NCBI RefSeq assembly: GCF_001767295.1
Contig: NZ_CP014944.1
Location: 3,038,001-3,102,000 of the forward strand
From: Colwellia sp. PAMC 20917
GTDB lineage: Bacteria; Pseudomonadota; Gammaproteobacteria; Enterobacterales; Alteromonadaceae
Length of the DNA stretch: 64,000 bases
Reading direction: 5' to 3'
The translations under genes and the position numbers were made by a program. A model generated the notes under the pieces. The model ran no database searches, had not been told where the DNA came from, and was given only the letters and a program-made list of their open reading frames with translations. Positions 26,042-35,544 of this stretch are shown here, piece after piece (the first letter of the stretch is position 1; each line of letters starts with the position of its first letter).

Positions 26042-27091
26042 CTAATTTTTTGTCTTTTCAGAAATAGTGACAGATACTTCTATTAACTGTTTCTTTCGTA
26101 TTAATTTAAAAGGTAATACGCTGCCAGGTTGAGTTTCAGCCACAATATCTTGTGCTTGTATAAATGAACTAATGGCGACATTATTAATCTGATAAACGAT
26201 ATCACCCGGTTGTAAGCCAGCTCTAAAGGCAGGGCTGTTCTTTTCAACGCCAGCAATAGTAAAACCTTTAAAGTTGTTTGGTAGCGAGTTGATACTTACG
26301 CCTAAGTAGCCACGTATTACCCGACCATTAGCAATTATTTTTCGCATCACTTTATGGGCGAGTGAATAAGGAACGGCAAAAAATATTCCCTGAATATTCC
26401 TTTCCGTATCAATGAACTTTCTTGAGTTAATACCTACCAACTCGCCATTAGTATTAATAAGCGCGCCGCCGGAATTACCATCATTGATGGCCGCGTCCAT
26501 TTGTAATAATTCTAAATAATTAATGACACTTAAACCGCTACGACCTGTGGCACTAATCACGCCCTGAGTCACTGTTTGTCCTAAATTTAGTGGATTACCT
26601 ATCGCTAAAACAACATCACCAGCAAGTGATTGTAAATCAGCTCTTTGTGGAATAACCGGTAGGTTAGCCGTGTCTACTTTAAGAACGGCTAAATCAGTAT
26701 AAGTATCATAACCAATAAGTTCTGCAGAAAAACGTTGGCCATTTTGCAGATCAACATTAATTAAATCAGCATTTTGTACGACGTGAAAATTGGTTAATAT
26801 ATAGCCGTTAGAATCCATGATAACGCCAGAACCTAAGCGGGTAGACCTTCTTGCTTTTGCACCATAGACAGGGCTAGTGCTTATATCTTCTGAATAGATG
26901 TTAACAACTGCAGGACTGGCAGTGCTTACTGCTTTTGCATAAGATAATGGTTGTTGCTGTGGTTGATTGTTTTGCAGTACTTGCAAAGTGTTGTTACGTA
27001 ATTCTGGCACTAACAGAAGTAAAGTGACAGCTATCATCACGCCATAACTGGCTGGACGAACAATGTATTTTATTAGGTTTATTATGTTCAA
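26042..27091 (-). CDS. degS: DegS, membrane-anchored site-1 protease
   Basis: A 349-residue serine protease with one N-terminal membrane helix (YGVMIAVTLLLLVPEL), a trypsin-like domain and a single PDZ domain. The catalytic triad is visible: His in LTNFHVVQNAD, Asp in YTDLAVLKVD, Ser in INDGNSGGALIN. The PDZ domain has RGYLGVSIN and the AGLQPGDIVYQIN signature. DegS senses misfolded outer-membrane proteins and cuts RseA to release sigma-E. It is downstream of degQ on the same strand, as in other gammaproteobacteria, but a terminator-like hairpin lies between them, so it may have its own promoter. Confidence 0.93.
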   Translation of the reverse strand: MNIINLIKYIVRPASYGVMIAVTLLLLVPELRNNTLQVLQNNQPQQQPLSYAKAVSTASPAVVNIYSEDISTSPVYGAKARRSTRLGSGVIMDSNGYILTNFHVVQNADLINVDLQNGQRFSAELIGYDTYTDLAVLKVDTANLPVIPQRADLQSLAGDVVLAIGNPLNLGQTVTQGVISATGRSGLSVINYLELLQMDAAINDGNSGGALINTNGELVGINSRKFIDTERNIQGIFFAVPYSLAHKVMRKIIANGRVIRGYLGVSINSLPNNFKGFTIAGVEKNSPAFRAGLQPGDIVYQINNVAISSFIQAQDIVAETQPGSVLPFKLIRKKQLIEVSVTISEKTKN

Positions 27092-27165
27092 AATTAATTT
27101 TTATGATGAGTGTTTAATATCGCTAGCATAGCATAGGTCTGCTTTAATCTTATAGTTTGAAAAAT

Positions 27166-27189
27166 AAAAAAGGCTCATAAAGAGCCTTT
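27166..27189 (-). terminator. Terminator between degQ and degS
   Basis: On the minus strand, AAAGGCTC and GAGCCTTT form an 8-base stem with a five-base loop, followed by a T-run. It lies 29 bases after the degQ stop. Confidence 0.75.
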
Positions 27190-27217
27190 AGATAAGTCTA
27201 ATATCACCCCTGCGGCA

Positions 27218-28573
27218 TTAGCGGATCATTAAGAACAATGTGCTATTACCTCTGACAATATTGAGCGCAAAAACCCCTTTGTTATCATTTAAGTAGCTGC
27301 GTAGTTCACCTATAGACTTTATACGTGTGCGGTTTATTCCACTGATCACGTCTCCTCTTTGTAAGCCAATAGCGGCGGCGGGACTTTCTTCTTCTACTGA
27401 CTTAATATCAATACCTTGATCACTCGTACTATTTTGAAGTTCAGCGCCATCTAACATTCTGTGAATGCTTGCGGCCTCTACTTTTGCTGTTTCTTGTTTT
27501 TTAAGCGTAACGTCATAAGTCTTTTCTGAACCGTCTTTTTTGATGACTGTTAACTCAACAGACTTGCCTGCGCCAATCGAGCCAATCTTTCCTCGAATGG
27601 CAGCAAACGTTTTTACCACTTTTCCGTTTACTTTGGTAATTACATCACCAGACTCAATACCGGCATCGGCAGCAGCAGAATCAGCAATGACTTGCTCGAT
27701 AAAGCCACCTTGGCTTGACTCGAGTTCTAGTGCCTTCGCGATTTCACCATTCACACTTCGGCCTAACACGCCAAGTACACCGCGGCGAACTTCGCCAAAC
27801 TCAATTAATTGTTTAACAATGTTATCGACCATATTACTGGGTATGGCAAAGCCAATACCCACATTGCCACCATTAGGGCCTAATATCGCGGTATTAATGC
27901 CAACAAGTTTACCGTGTAAGTTAATGAGTGCTCCACCCGAATTACCGCTGTTAATGGCCGCATCAGTTTGAATAAAGTCTTCGTAATTCTGCGCGTTTAA
28001 TCCGCTACGTCCTAAGGCACTTATAATACCTGAAGTGACGGTTTGACCTAAACCAAAAGGGCTACCAATGGCAACAGCAAAATCTCCAACTCGTATATTA
28101 TCTGAGTCAGCTAACTTTACTTCAATTAAATCTTCAGCGTCTATTTGCAGTAAAGCGATATCACTACTGGCATCAGAACCAATTTTCTTGGCGGTGATTT
28201 GACGACCGTCTTTTAACGTTATTTGAATTTCATCAGCTTCATTGATGACATGATTATTAGTGACTATGTAGCCTTGTGCAGCATCAATAATCACCCCTGA
28301 GCCTAAACCTCGAAATTCACGTTTTCTTGCTTGGTTTTGTTGAGGATTTCCAAAGAAAAACTTTAAAGCATCGGGTACTTTAGATTTATCTTCGTGGGTA
28401 CCGGTAACCGAAATTAGCACGACACCCGGAGTGACCTTCTCTAGCATCGGCGCTAAACTTGGTAACTGTTGGCCACTAACGGAAAAAGGTAAATTGGCTT
28501 GGACGGGCAAACTTGCCAAGGCAAGAGAGCCGGAAAGAAGAATACTTGTTGCTAAAACAGACAGTTTTTTCAT
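27218..28573 (-). CDS. degQ: DegQ/DegP-type periplasmic serine protease and chaperone
   Basis: A 451-residue Do-family protease with a signal peptide (cleavage after LPVQA) and two PDZ domains. The catalytic residues are His in VTNNHVINEAD, Asp in SSDIALLQID and Ser in INSGNSGGALIN. The first PDZ starts at RRGVLGVLGR; the second, shorter one is near GIDIKSVEEESPAAAIGLQRGD. Its length and short LA loop region are closer to DegQ (about 455) than DegP (about 474). It degrades or refolds misfolded periplasmic proteins. Gene order degQ-degS with zapG upstream is the conserved one. Confidence 0.93.
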   Translation of the reverse strand: MKKLSVLATSILLSGSLALASLPVQANLPFSVSGQQLPSLAPMLEKVTPGVVLISVTGTHEDKSKVPDALKFFFGNPQQNQARKREFRGLGSGVIIDAAQGYIVTNNHVINEADEIQITLKDGRQITAKKIGSDASSDIALLQIDAEDLIEVKLADSDNIRVGDFAVAIGSPFGLGQTVTSGIISALGRSGLNAQNYEDFIQTDAAINSGNSGGALINLHGKLVGINTAILGPNGGNVGIGFAIPSNMVDNIVKQLIEFGEVRRGVLGVLGRSVNGEIAKALELESSQGGFIEQVIADSAAADAGIESGDVITKVNGKVVKTFAAIRGKIGSIGAGKSVELTVIKKDGSEKTYDVTLKKQETAKVEAASIHRMLDGAELQNSTSDQGIDIKSVEEESPAAAIGLQRGDVISGINRTRIKSIGELRSYLNDNKGVFALNIVRGNSTLFLMIR

Positions 28574-28664
28574 AAAAGAGACAACCTTCTTATAAACATA
28601 AATGATTAATGTAATTTTATACTTAACTAAAGACCTATGCTGTGTGCGTTAGTTCCAAAGAACA

Positions 28665-29120
28665 TCAGCCTACATTTGTAACACTTTGTTTCTTGTCGGC
28701 AAAAAGTCCACTCGCTTGACCTGAATAGTCAAGTGGTGGTTCTGTGCTTGTTTCTTCATTCTTACGTTCAGCTCGGCTATGACGTAATGACACTGTTTGT
28801 GCAAGTTGTTCTTGTGTTTCTTTCGAGAAAAAAGGCATGCCATCAACGTCTGAAGGTGTTGCTTGCTTTAATAATTGCGTACTTTTTTCCATTTGCAACA
28901 TGGCTGTTTGGCAAGTGCTATTCATTTTGTCCAACAGTATTGTTGAATCATCTAAATGTTCTGCAACATCGAGTTTATATTGCGCTAAAGCGGCTTCACT
29001 ATTACTAACGCGTTCACTAAGTTTCTGATTGTCCTGGACTGATGCAGATAAAAAACGACTAGCAACAAAACCTATTGCCGCACCAACTAATAAAAGAAAA
29101 ATTGCTAAAACTATATCCAT
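28665..29120 (-). CDS. zapG: ZapG (YhcB, DUF1043), cell-division associated membrane protein
   Basis: A 151-residue protein with an N-terminal membrane helix (MDIVLAIFLLLVGAAIGFVASRFL), a coiled-coil segment (about residues 30-90) and a polar C-terminus. The helix followed by SAS..QDNQKLSERV matches DUF1043/YhcB, which links cell division, envelope growth and peptidoglycan synthesis. It lies between degQ and divergent zapE, the conserved place in gammaproteobacteria. E. coli YhcB is slightly shorter (about 132). Confidence 0.88.
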   Translation of the reverse strand: MDIVLAIFLLLVGAAIGFVASRFLSASVQDNQKLSERVSNSEAALAQYKLDVAEHLDDSTILLDKMNSTCQTAMLQMEKSTQLLKQATPSDVDGMPFFSKETQEQLAQTVSLRHSRAERKNEETSTEPPLDYSGQASGLFADKKQSVTNVG

Positions 29121-29296
29121 AGTGTCAAACCCTCGTTATATTCAATAAAATTAGTAAAAATATGGGAACTTATTTTGTATAATAGCGCTTCTGTTCGCGC
29201 TTACCTAATGAATATGATTGCGAATTTGTTAATTTCAAGAAAATATTCCATTAGTCCTGTAAAGACTTTGTGAAACAAAATATAAGTGGCCAATAA

Positions 29297-30412
29297 ATGA
29301 TCAAGCTTTCACCTCTAGATAAGTATAATGAAGATTTAACCCGTGATGATTTTTTACATGACGATGCGCAGGAAAATGCGGTAAAAAACTTACAGAGGCT
29401 CTATGAAGATCTTCAAAATAAACCCTTACCCGTTGAAGGATTTAAGAAAGTGCTTAATCGCTGGAAGCGCATTGTTGCTTCATCTGAAACCAAAACCATA
29501 CAAGGACTTTATTTTTGGGGTGGCGTTGGTCGAGGGAAAACTTATTTAGTTGACACCTTTTATGATTGTTTGCCTTTTGAAAATAAAATGCGTGTTCACT
29601 TTCATCGCTTTATGCACCGTGTTCATCAAGAATTAAAAACATTAACCGGGCAAGCTGACCCATTGAAAATAATTGCCAAACGTTTTGCTGATGAAACCTG
29701 CATTATTTGTTTTGATGAATTTTTTGTTTCCGACATTACCGATGCAATGATCCTTGGCGCTTTGTTTGAAGAATTATTTGCACATAATGTTACTTTAGTG
29801 GCAACGTCAAATATTATACCTGACGGTCTGTACCGTAATGGTTTGCAACGCGAACGTTTTTTACCCGCCATTAAACTCATCAATAAACATTGTGATGTGG
29901 TAAATGTCGATAGCGGTATTGATTACCGTTTGCGAACCCTAGAGCAAGCCGAGATTTACCATGCTCCACTTGATGCAGAGGCAAGTGAAAACCTGACGCA
30001 ATATTTTATTCAATTGTCGGTCAAACCAGGTAAAAAAGATGTTGAAGTTAAAATAAATAACCGCTCATTATCGACGATTGAAGAGTCGGACGGTATTGTG
30101 CACTTTGACTTTTCGGTGTTGTGTGAATCCGCGCGTAGCCAAACTGACTATATGGAAATAAGTCGTTTGTATCACACGGTATTATTAGCCAATGTCAAAC
30201 AAATGAGTGTCGATCGTGAAGATGCGGCCCGTCGATTTATAGCCTTGGTTGATGAATTTTATGAGCGTAATGTAAAATTAATTATTTCTGCTGAAGTCGA
30301 AATGGAAAATTTATACAGCCACGGTGGTTTGGAATTTGAGTTCAAACGTTGTTTGAGTCGTTTACAAGAAATGCAGTCACATGATTATTTAGCAAGTAAG
30401 CACTTACCTTAG
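29297..30412 (+). CDS. zapE: ZapE, AFG1-type ATPase of cell division
   Basis: A 371-residue P-loop ATPase. The Walker A motif is GGVGRGKT (about residues 75-82) and the Walker B motif is CIICFDEFFVSDITDA. It continues with VATSNIIPDGLYRNGLQRERFLPAI and the family C-terminal FEFKRCLSRLQEM. ZapE binds FtsZ and is important under low oxygen or high temperature. It is divergent from zapG with 176 bases between, as in relatives. Length agrees with E. coli ZapE (375). Confidence 0.95.
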   Translation: MIKLSPLDKYNEDLTRDDFLHDDAQENAVKNLQRLYEDLQNKPLPVEGFKKVLNRWKRIVASSETKTIQGLYFWGGVGRGKTYLVDTFYDCLPFENKMRVHFHRFMHRVHQELKTLTGQADPLKIIAKRFADETCIICFDEFFVSDITDAMILGALFEELFAHNVTLVATSNIIPDGLYRNGLQRERFLPAIKLINKHCDVVNVDSGIDYRLRTLEQAEIYHAPLDAEASENLTQYFIQLSVKPGKKDVEVKINNRSLSTIEESDGIVHFDFSVLCESARSQTDYMEISRLYHTVLLANVKQMSVDREDAARRFIALVDEFYERNVKLIISAEVEMENLYSHGGLEFEFKRCLSRLQEMQSHDYLASKHLP

Positions 30413-30444
30413 TGAGATAGTTTGCTCTACTTAAAGATAATTAT

Positions 30445-30475
30445 AAAAATGCCGATTTAGCGATCGGCATTTTTT
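30445..30475 (+). terminator. zapE terminator
   Basis: A perfect stem AAAAATGCCGAT with loop TTAGCG and complement ATCGGCATTTTT. It starts 33 bases after the zapE stop and ends in a T-run. Confidence 0.88.
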
Positions 30476-30691
30476 ATGGCAACTTTACCCTTAGCTTTTC
30501 CAACCACAGCAAGCCAAAGTGTAAAATGTTATCAAAAATCGGTAGTCTCTCCTTAGACAATTGCGCTACTTGCTTAAATTACGGCGATTAAAAATGTGAT
30601 TCATTACTAGCTAGCGATTGTATTCGTGATAAAAGTTTAAAAAAAGTGCAATTGATTGTGATTTATAGGTGATCTTAGTAGATAACTTCTG

Positions 30692-30697
30692 TATAAT
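30692..30697 (+). promoter_or_regulatory. rplM promoter -10 element
   Basis: A TATAAT in the context TTCTGTATAATCCGCGC, followed by a GC-rich start region typical of ribosomal promoters. No clear -35 hexamer was found. It lies about 160 bases before rplM, leaving a leader that may be regulatory. Confidence 0.5.
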
Positions 30698-30699
30698 CC

Positions 30700-30858
30700 G
30701 CGCTCCCTGCGTTACAAATGCCTACTGTTTTTGACTTTTGTGAAAAGTAGTGGCGATGGACTCGATACTCGAAGGGGTAGAGCGTGGTCTTTTTAACCGG
30801 TGATGCTAATTCTTAGCATTCATCATTTAAAGTAACATAATAAATATTGGGTTTTTTA
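30700..30858 (+). promoter_or_regulatory. rplM 5' leader with hairpin
   Basis: The untranslated leader holds a perfect hairpin ATGCTAA-TTC-TTAGCAT at 30803-30819, about 40 bases before the rplM start. In E. coli L13 represses its own mRNA through a leader structure; a similar role here is inferred. The rest of the gap from 30476 holds no ORF. Confidence 0.35.
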
Positions 30859-31287
30859 ATGAAAACTTTTGTAGCAAAACCAGAAAGCGTACAACGCGAA
30901 TGGTTCTTAGTGGACGCCGAAGATAAGACTTTAGGACGTATCGCTACTGAAATTGCAACCCGTTTACGCGGCAAGCATAAAGCAGAATATACTCCTCACG
31001 TAGATACTGGCGATTACATCGTTGTTATTAACGCTGAGAAAGTGAAAGTAACTGGTAATAAAGCGAAGGGTAAAATTTACTACTCGCATACAGAATTCCC
31101 AGGCGGTCTTAAGCAAATTAGTTTTGAAAAACTAATTGAAAAAGCTCCAGAGCGTGTTTTAGAATTCGCAGTTAAAGGTATGTTACCTAAAGGTCCTTTA
31201 GGTCGTGAAATGTTCCGTAAGCTTAAAGTTTACGCGGGCACTGAACATAAGCATACTGCACAACAACCACAACTTTTGGAGCTTTAA
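30859..31287 (+). CDS. rplM: 50S ribosomal protein L13
   Basis: A 142-residue protein, the usual length of L13. The start is the ATG of [10 protein letters not shown]; an upstream in-frame ATG adds four residues that do not belong to the family. Motifs are [45 protein letters not shown], and the C-terminal [22 protein letters not shown]13 binds 23S rRNA early in 50S assembly. It is followed by rpsI three bases on, the universal order. Confidence 0.97.
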   Translation: MKTFVAKPESVQREWFLVDAEDKTLGRIATEIATRLRGKHKAEYTPHVDTGDYIVVINAEKVKVTGNKAKGKIYYSHTEFPGGLKQISFEKLIEKAPERVLEFAVKGMLPKGPLGREMFRKLKVYAGTEHKHTAQQPQLLEL

Positions 31288-31290
31288 GCA

Positions 31291-31683
31291 ATGGCTGATA
31301 ATCAATATTACGGTACTGGTCGTCGCAAGAGCTCAACTGCTCGTGTGTTCATGAAAGCTGGTAACGGTGCAATTACAATTAACAAGCGTGACATTTCTGT
31401 ATACTTTAGTCGTCCAACGGCTCGTATGGTTGTTCGTCAACCATTAGAATTAGTTGAAATGTTAGAAAAGTTTGACTTTAACATCACTGTTGTTGGTGGT
31501 GGTATTTCTGGTCAAGCTGGCGCAATTCGTCACGGTATTACTCGTGCATTAATGGAGTTCGATGAAACTTTACGTGGTTCTCTACGTGTAGCTGGTTTCG
31601 TAACTCGTGATGCTCGTAAAGTTGAACGTAAGAAAGTTGGTTTACACAAGGCTCGTAAAAAGCCACAATTTTCAAAACGTTAA
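31291..31683 (+). CDS. rpsI: 30S ribosomal protein S9
   Basis: A 130-residue protein, the standard S9 length. It has the N-terminal [15 protein letters not shown], central [21 protein letters not shown] and the basic C-terminal tail [14 protein letters not shown], whose last Arg reaches the decoding-site tRNA. It is the second gene of the rplM-rpsI operon and ends at a clear hairpin terminator. Confidence 0.97.
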   Translation: MADNQYYGTGRRKSSTARVFMKAGNGAITINKRDISVYFSRPTARMVVRQPLELVEMLEKFDFNITVVGGGISGQAGAIRHGITRALMEFDETLRGSLRVAGFVTRDARKVERKKVGLHKARKKPQFSKR

Positions 31684-31703
31684 TATTTACCTTATACGTT
31701 TTC

Positions 31704-31731
31704 AAAAAACCGACTTTATGTCGGTTTTTTT
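31704..31731 (+). terminator. rpsI terminator
   Basis: The stem AAAAAACCGAC with loop TTTATG and complement TCGGTTTTTT, 20 bases after the rpsI stop. Confidence 0.88.
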
Positions 31732-32249
31732 ATATCTGCTATTTAGAAAAATCAGCATCCGCAGTAAGAGTCAATTCGTGGGCTTTTTATTATAAAAGTG
31801 ACCTTAGGTGATAATAAATAATACAGTGCGAGTTCCAACAAAATGGTAAACTTTCAAGGAACAGCAATAAAAATAATATGCGTGAAAATAGTCCTATTAT
31901 TGAGCTGTTTACTGAACACTTTTGATGGTTAGCCATTACACTCAACTATATAAGCATTAAAATAATTTATCAGATAGCGAAAGAGAAACTATTCTTTTGT
32001 GCTTTTTTTGAATAATAATCTTTCGTATTTAGCTGTGTGTCTAAAGTGATAAAGTCAGTGAAATAAAGATATATAACTGATGTTTCGCTTATTTTTACTT
32101 GTAAAAAAGTGCTTATTTCTTTATTATCAGAAAAATTTTTTGTCGCAAGTTTGGGCAAACAATTGGAAAGTATTTCCTCTCGCAACTCGCTGCAGCTGTG
32201 AGAATAATAATTCGAATTTGTTTGAAACAATGTTATTTGGAGATTTTGA
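31732..32249. other. Long intergenic region upstream of petA
   Basis: This 518-base AT-rich gap separates rpsI from the cytochrome bc1 operon and must contain the petA promoter. I saw no convincing ORF, hairpin or repeat. A GGAG ribosome site lies eight bases before petA. Confidence 0.4.
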
Positions 32250-32840
32250 ATGAGCAATGCGCCCGTGAATAACGGCCGTCGACGCTTTTTAACTGCTGCT
32301 ACTTCGGTAGTAGGTGGTGTTGGTGTTGTCGGTTTGGCTGTGCCTTTCATTGGTTCTTGGAACCCTAGTGCTAGAGCGAAAGCTGCAGGTGCTCCGGTTG
32401 AAGTCAATGTTAGTAAAATAGAACCAGGTCAATTAATCCGCGCTGAATGGCGAGGAAAACCTGTGTATGTGGTCCGTAGAACTGAAGAAATATTATCAAC
32501 TTTAGCGGCGCATGACGATCAATTGAAAGACCCAGGTTCAGAAGAGCCTCAACAACCTACTTATGCAGCCAATGCATATCGTTCAATAAAGCCTGAGTTT
32601 ATGGTTGCTTTAGGCGTGTGTACTCACTTAGGTTGTGCTCCTACTCACCACCAAGGCGATTTTGAAGAGTTTGTTGAAGGTGTAAAAGACGGTTTCTTTT
32701 GTCCTTGTCACGGTTCTAAATTCGATATGGCTGGTCGTGTTTTTCAAAGCGTTCCTGCACCAACAAACTTGGTGGTTCCTGAGCATTCATTCCCAACAGC
32801 AGACACCTTATTAATTGGTGTTAGCGCAGGAGAAGCATAA
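32250..32840 (+). CDS. petA: Rieske iron-sulfur subunit of cytochrome bc1
   Basis: A 196-residue protein. The N-terminus has a twin-arginine segment (NNGRRRFLTAATSVVGGVGVVGLAVPFIG) that is both Tat signal and membrane anchor. The [2Fe-2S] ligands lie in CTHLGCAP and CPCHGSKFD, followed by the Pro-rich VPAPTNLVVP. It carries electrons from ubiquinol to cytochrome c1 on the periplasmic side. Its stop overlaps the start of petB by one base, giving a coupled petABC operon. Confidence 0.96.
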   Translation: MSNAPVNNGRRRFLTAATSVVGGVGVVGLAVPFIGSWNPSARAKAAGAPVEVNVSKIEPGQLIRAEWRGKPVYVVRRTEEILSTLAAHDDQLKDPGSEEPQQPTYAANAYRSIKPEFMVALGVCTHLGCAPTHHQGDFEEFVEGVKDGFFCPCHGSKFDMAGRVFQSVPAPTNLVVPEHSFPTADTLLIGVSAGEA

Positions 32841-34105
32841 TGTTAGCTAATTTAATGGCGTGGATTGACAAACGTTTACCGTTAACCGACGCGGTAAACA
32901 AGCATGCTGGTCAATACCCTGCACCTAAAAACTTTAATTTTTGGTATGTCTTTGGTGTTTTAGCGAGTGTCGTACTCGTCAATCAATTGTTAACGGGTGT
33001 TTGGTTAACAATGAGTTATGAGCCATCAGGTGAAGGTGCGTTCGCTTCTGTAGAATACATCATGCGTGATGTTGATTACGGCTGGTTACTTCGCTATATG
33101 CATTCTACAGGCGCGTCAGCGTTCTTTGTTGTTGTTTATATGCATATGTTCCGTGGCATGATGTACGGTTCATACCAAAAGCCTCGTGAGTTACTTTGGA
33201 TCTTCGGTATGTTGATCTTCTTAGTGCTTATGGCTGAAGCTTTCATGGGTTACTTATTACCTTGGGGTAATATGTCTTATTGGGGCGCGCAGGTTATTAT
33301 TTCTCTGTTTGGTGCTATTCCAATTATAGGTGATGACTTAACTCTCTGGATACGTGGTGATTACGTTATATCAGGTGCTACCTTAAACCGTTTCTTTGCT
33401 TTACACGTTATTGCAATGCCACTGGTTTTAGTTGTATTAGTTTTCTTACATATTCTTGCACTTCATGAAGTGGGTTCGAACAATCCTGAAGGCACAGATA
33501 TTAAAAAACCTAAAGGTAGTGTGCCATTAGAAGAGCAAAGTAAATTTACTTTTCATGAACAATATACTAAAAAATACGATATCGTCGATGCGATCCCGTT
33601 CCACCCTTACTACACAGTTAAAGATTTAGTGGCGATTGTTATCTTCTTAATCATTTTCTCTTGGGTAATGTTTTTCAACCCTGAAGGTGGTGGCTACTTT
33701 ATGGAAGCGCCAAATTTTGAACCTGCAAATGGTTTGAAAACACCAGAACATATTGCACCGGTTTGGTATTTTGGTCCTTTCTATACCATTTTACGTGTTA
33801 TCCCTGATAAGTTATTAGGGGCAGTTGGTATGTTTTCTGCGATCATTGTCTTATTCTTATTACCTTGGTTTGACCGTGGTACAGTGAAATCTATCAAATT
33901 CCGTTGTACTGCTCATACGGTTAACTTAGCGCAATTTGTTATTTGTTTTATTGCTTTGGGTATTTTAGGTACATTGCCATCAACACCGGTCTATAACTTA
34001 ATTGGTACCATGGCTACGTTTGGTTATTTTGGTTTCTTTCTTGCCTTATGGGTATACAGTAAGAACGAAAAAACTAAGCCAGTTCCAGAGAGGGTTTCAG
34101 GATAA
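32840..34105 (+). CDS. petB: Cytochrome b subunit of the bc1 complex
   Basis: A 421-residue protein with eight or more membrane helices. The haem-ligand His pairs are in the second and fourth helices (for example the LLRYMHSTGASAFFVVVYMHMFRG and FFALHVIAMPLVLVVLVFLHILALHE segments), with the quinol-site PEWY-type motif here as PVWYFGPFYTILR. GYLLPWGNMSYWGAQV is the classic cytochrome b signature. It lies between petA and petC with one-base overlaps on both sides. Confidence 0.96.
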   Translation: MLANLMAWIDKRLPLTDAVNKHAGQYPAPKNFNFWYVFGVLASVVLVNQLLTGVWLTMSYEPSGEGAFASVEYIMRDVDYGWLLRYMHSTGASAFFVVVYMHMFRGMMYGSYQKPRELLWIFGMLIFLVLMAEAFMGYLLPWGNMSYWGAQVIISLFGAIPIIGDDLTLWIRGDYVISGATLNRFFALHVIAMPLVLVVLVFLHILALHEVGSNNPEGTDIKKPKGSVPLEEQSKFTFHEQYTKKYDIVDAIPFHPYYTVKDLVAIVIFLIIFSWVMFFNPEGGGYFMEAPNFEPANGLKTPEHIAPVWYFGPFYTILRVIPDKLLGAVGMFSAIIVLFLLPWFDRGTVKSIKFRCTAHTVNLAQFVICFIALGILGTLPSTPVYNLIGTMATFGYFGFFLALWVYSKNEKTKPVPERVSG

Positions 34106-34818
34106 TGAATAAATTTATTAGAGCTTTTACTTTTGGAATTTTTGCGCTAGTACCTATGCTCACACTTGCTGCTAGCAGCGGTGTTCATTTAGACAAAGCC
34201 GGTAATGATTTAAGTGACAAAGAGTCACTTAAACGTGGTTTTCAATCTTACATTAATTATTGTTTAGGTTGTCACCAGTTACAGTACCAAAGATACAATC
34301 GTACTTTTGAGGATTTAGGTATTAGTGAAGCCGATGGTATTGCTAATTATATGTATACGGGTGAAAAAGTCGGTGATCATATTACTAATACTATGCCAGC
34401 AAAAGATGCGGCTAAATGGTTTGGTAATACACCACCTGATTTAACGTTAATGGCGCGTTTAAAACCAGGGCCTGATTATATTTATACCTACTTACGTTCT
34501 TTCTACGTTGATCCTGAACGTCCCTTTGGCGTTAATAACACCGTATTAAAAAATGCGGGTATGCCACATGTTTTACAGGGTTTACAAGGTGTTCGTACGA
34601 TGGACGAAAATGGTAATCTCAGTGAAGCAACGGGGGGTTCTATGACCGTTGAAGAGTACGATGCCTTTGCTCGTGATTTAGCCAATTTCTTAGAGTACAC
34701 CGGTGAGCCAAGTAAGCTTAAGCGTGAAGCTATGGGATATTGGGTAATAGGTTTCTTATTTATTTTCCTTATTTTTGCTTACTTACTTAAAGTTGAATAT
34801 TGGAAGGATGTACACTAA
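34105..34818 (+). CDS. petC: Cytochrome c1 subunit of the bc1 complex
   Basis: A 237-residue protein with a signal peptide (cleavage after LTLAA), a c-type haem site CLGCHQ near residue 53, and a single C-terminal membrane helix (MGYWVIGFLFIFLIFAYLL) followed by KVEYWKDVH. The axial Met is expected in the GGSMTVEEYD region. Length is normal for proteobacterial cytochrome c1. It ends the petABC operon and is followed 85 bases later by sspA. Confidence 0.95.
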   Translation: MNKFIRAFTFGIFALVPMLTLAASSGVHLDKAGNDLSDKESLKRGFQSYINYCLGCHQLQYQRYNRTFEDLGISEADGIANYMYTGEKVGDHITNTMPAKDAAKWFGNTPPDLTLMARLKPGPDYIYTYLRSFYVDPERPFGVNNTVLKNAGMPHVLQGLQGVRTMDENGNLSEATGGSMTVEEYDAFARDLANFLEYTGEPSKLKREAMGYWVIGFLFIFLIFAYLLKVEYWKDVH

Positions 34819-34903
34819 CAATTATTGTTAATGTACAGCGTTTTATTTATGGGGGGCTTTGGCCCCCTTTGTTAGTTTTTTATTACAGATTTTTGGAGGC
34901 ATT

Positions 34904-35542
34904 ATGGCCGTAGCAGCAAACAAGCGTTCAGTGATGAATTTATATTCTCATGCTGATGATATGTATAGTCATCAAACACGCATCGTACTCGCTGAAAAAG
35001 GTGTTGGCGTTGATATCCACTTAGTTGATTTGGCTAACTTACCAGAAGATTTACTCGACTTAAATCCCTATGGCACAGTACCGACGTTAATTGATCGTGA
35101 ATTAGCATTATACGAAGCATCAATTATTATTGAATACTTAGATGAGCGTTTTCCTCATCCACCATTAATGCCAGTTTATCCGGTATCACGTGGTCGTAGC
35201 CGTTTGATGATGCATCGTGTAGAACAAGATTGGTACAGTCTAGCAAAAATAATTATGAGTGGCCCAGCAGACGCTGCAAGCAAAGCTCGTCAAGAACTTA
35301 AAGAAAGCTTGTTAAGTGTAGCGCCAATTTTAAATGAAGCGCCTTACTTTATGAGTGAAGAATTCAGTTTAGTTGACTGTTACTTAGCACCACTATTATG
35401 GCGTTTACCTGCTTTAGGTATTGAACTTGATGGTGAAGGCTCTAAAGAATTTAAAGGTTACATGCTGAAGTTATTCGAACGTGAGTCATTTCAAGCATCG
35501 TTAACTGAAGAAGAACGTGAAATACGTTTAGGTATGTTTTAG
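34904..35542 (+). CDS. sspA: Stringent starvation protein A
   Basis: A 212-residue glutathione-transferase-fold protein that binds RNA polymerase and alters transcription in starvation. The start is the ATG with TGGAGG just upstream; an upstream in-frame start adds 15 hydrophobic residues that do not fit. Motifs are RSVMNLYSHADDMYSHQTRIVLAEKG, LNPYGTVPTLIDRELALYEASIIIEYLDERFPHPPLMP and the family's MMHRVEQDWY. It precedes sspB, and the order petABC-sspA-sspB is conserved in gammaproteobacteria. Confidence 0.95.
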   Translation: MAVAANKRSVMNLYSHADDMYSHQTRIVLAEKGVGVDIHLVDLANLPEDLLDLNPYGTVPTLIDRELALYEASIIIEYLDERFPHPPLMPVYPVSRGRSRLMMHRVEQDWYSLAKIIMSGPADAASKARQELKESLLSVAPILNEAPYFMSEEFSLVDCYLAPLLWRLPALGIELDGEGSKEFKGYMLKLFERESFQASLTEEEREIRLGMF

Positions 35543-35544
35543 CC

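Noticed and set aside
31970-32407. Minus-strand frame of 145 codons covering the start of petA
   Set aside because: Half of it is antisense to the Rieske gene and the rest is low-complexity AT-rich sequence.
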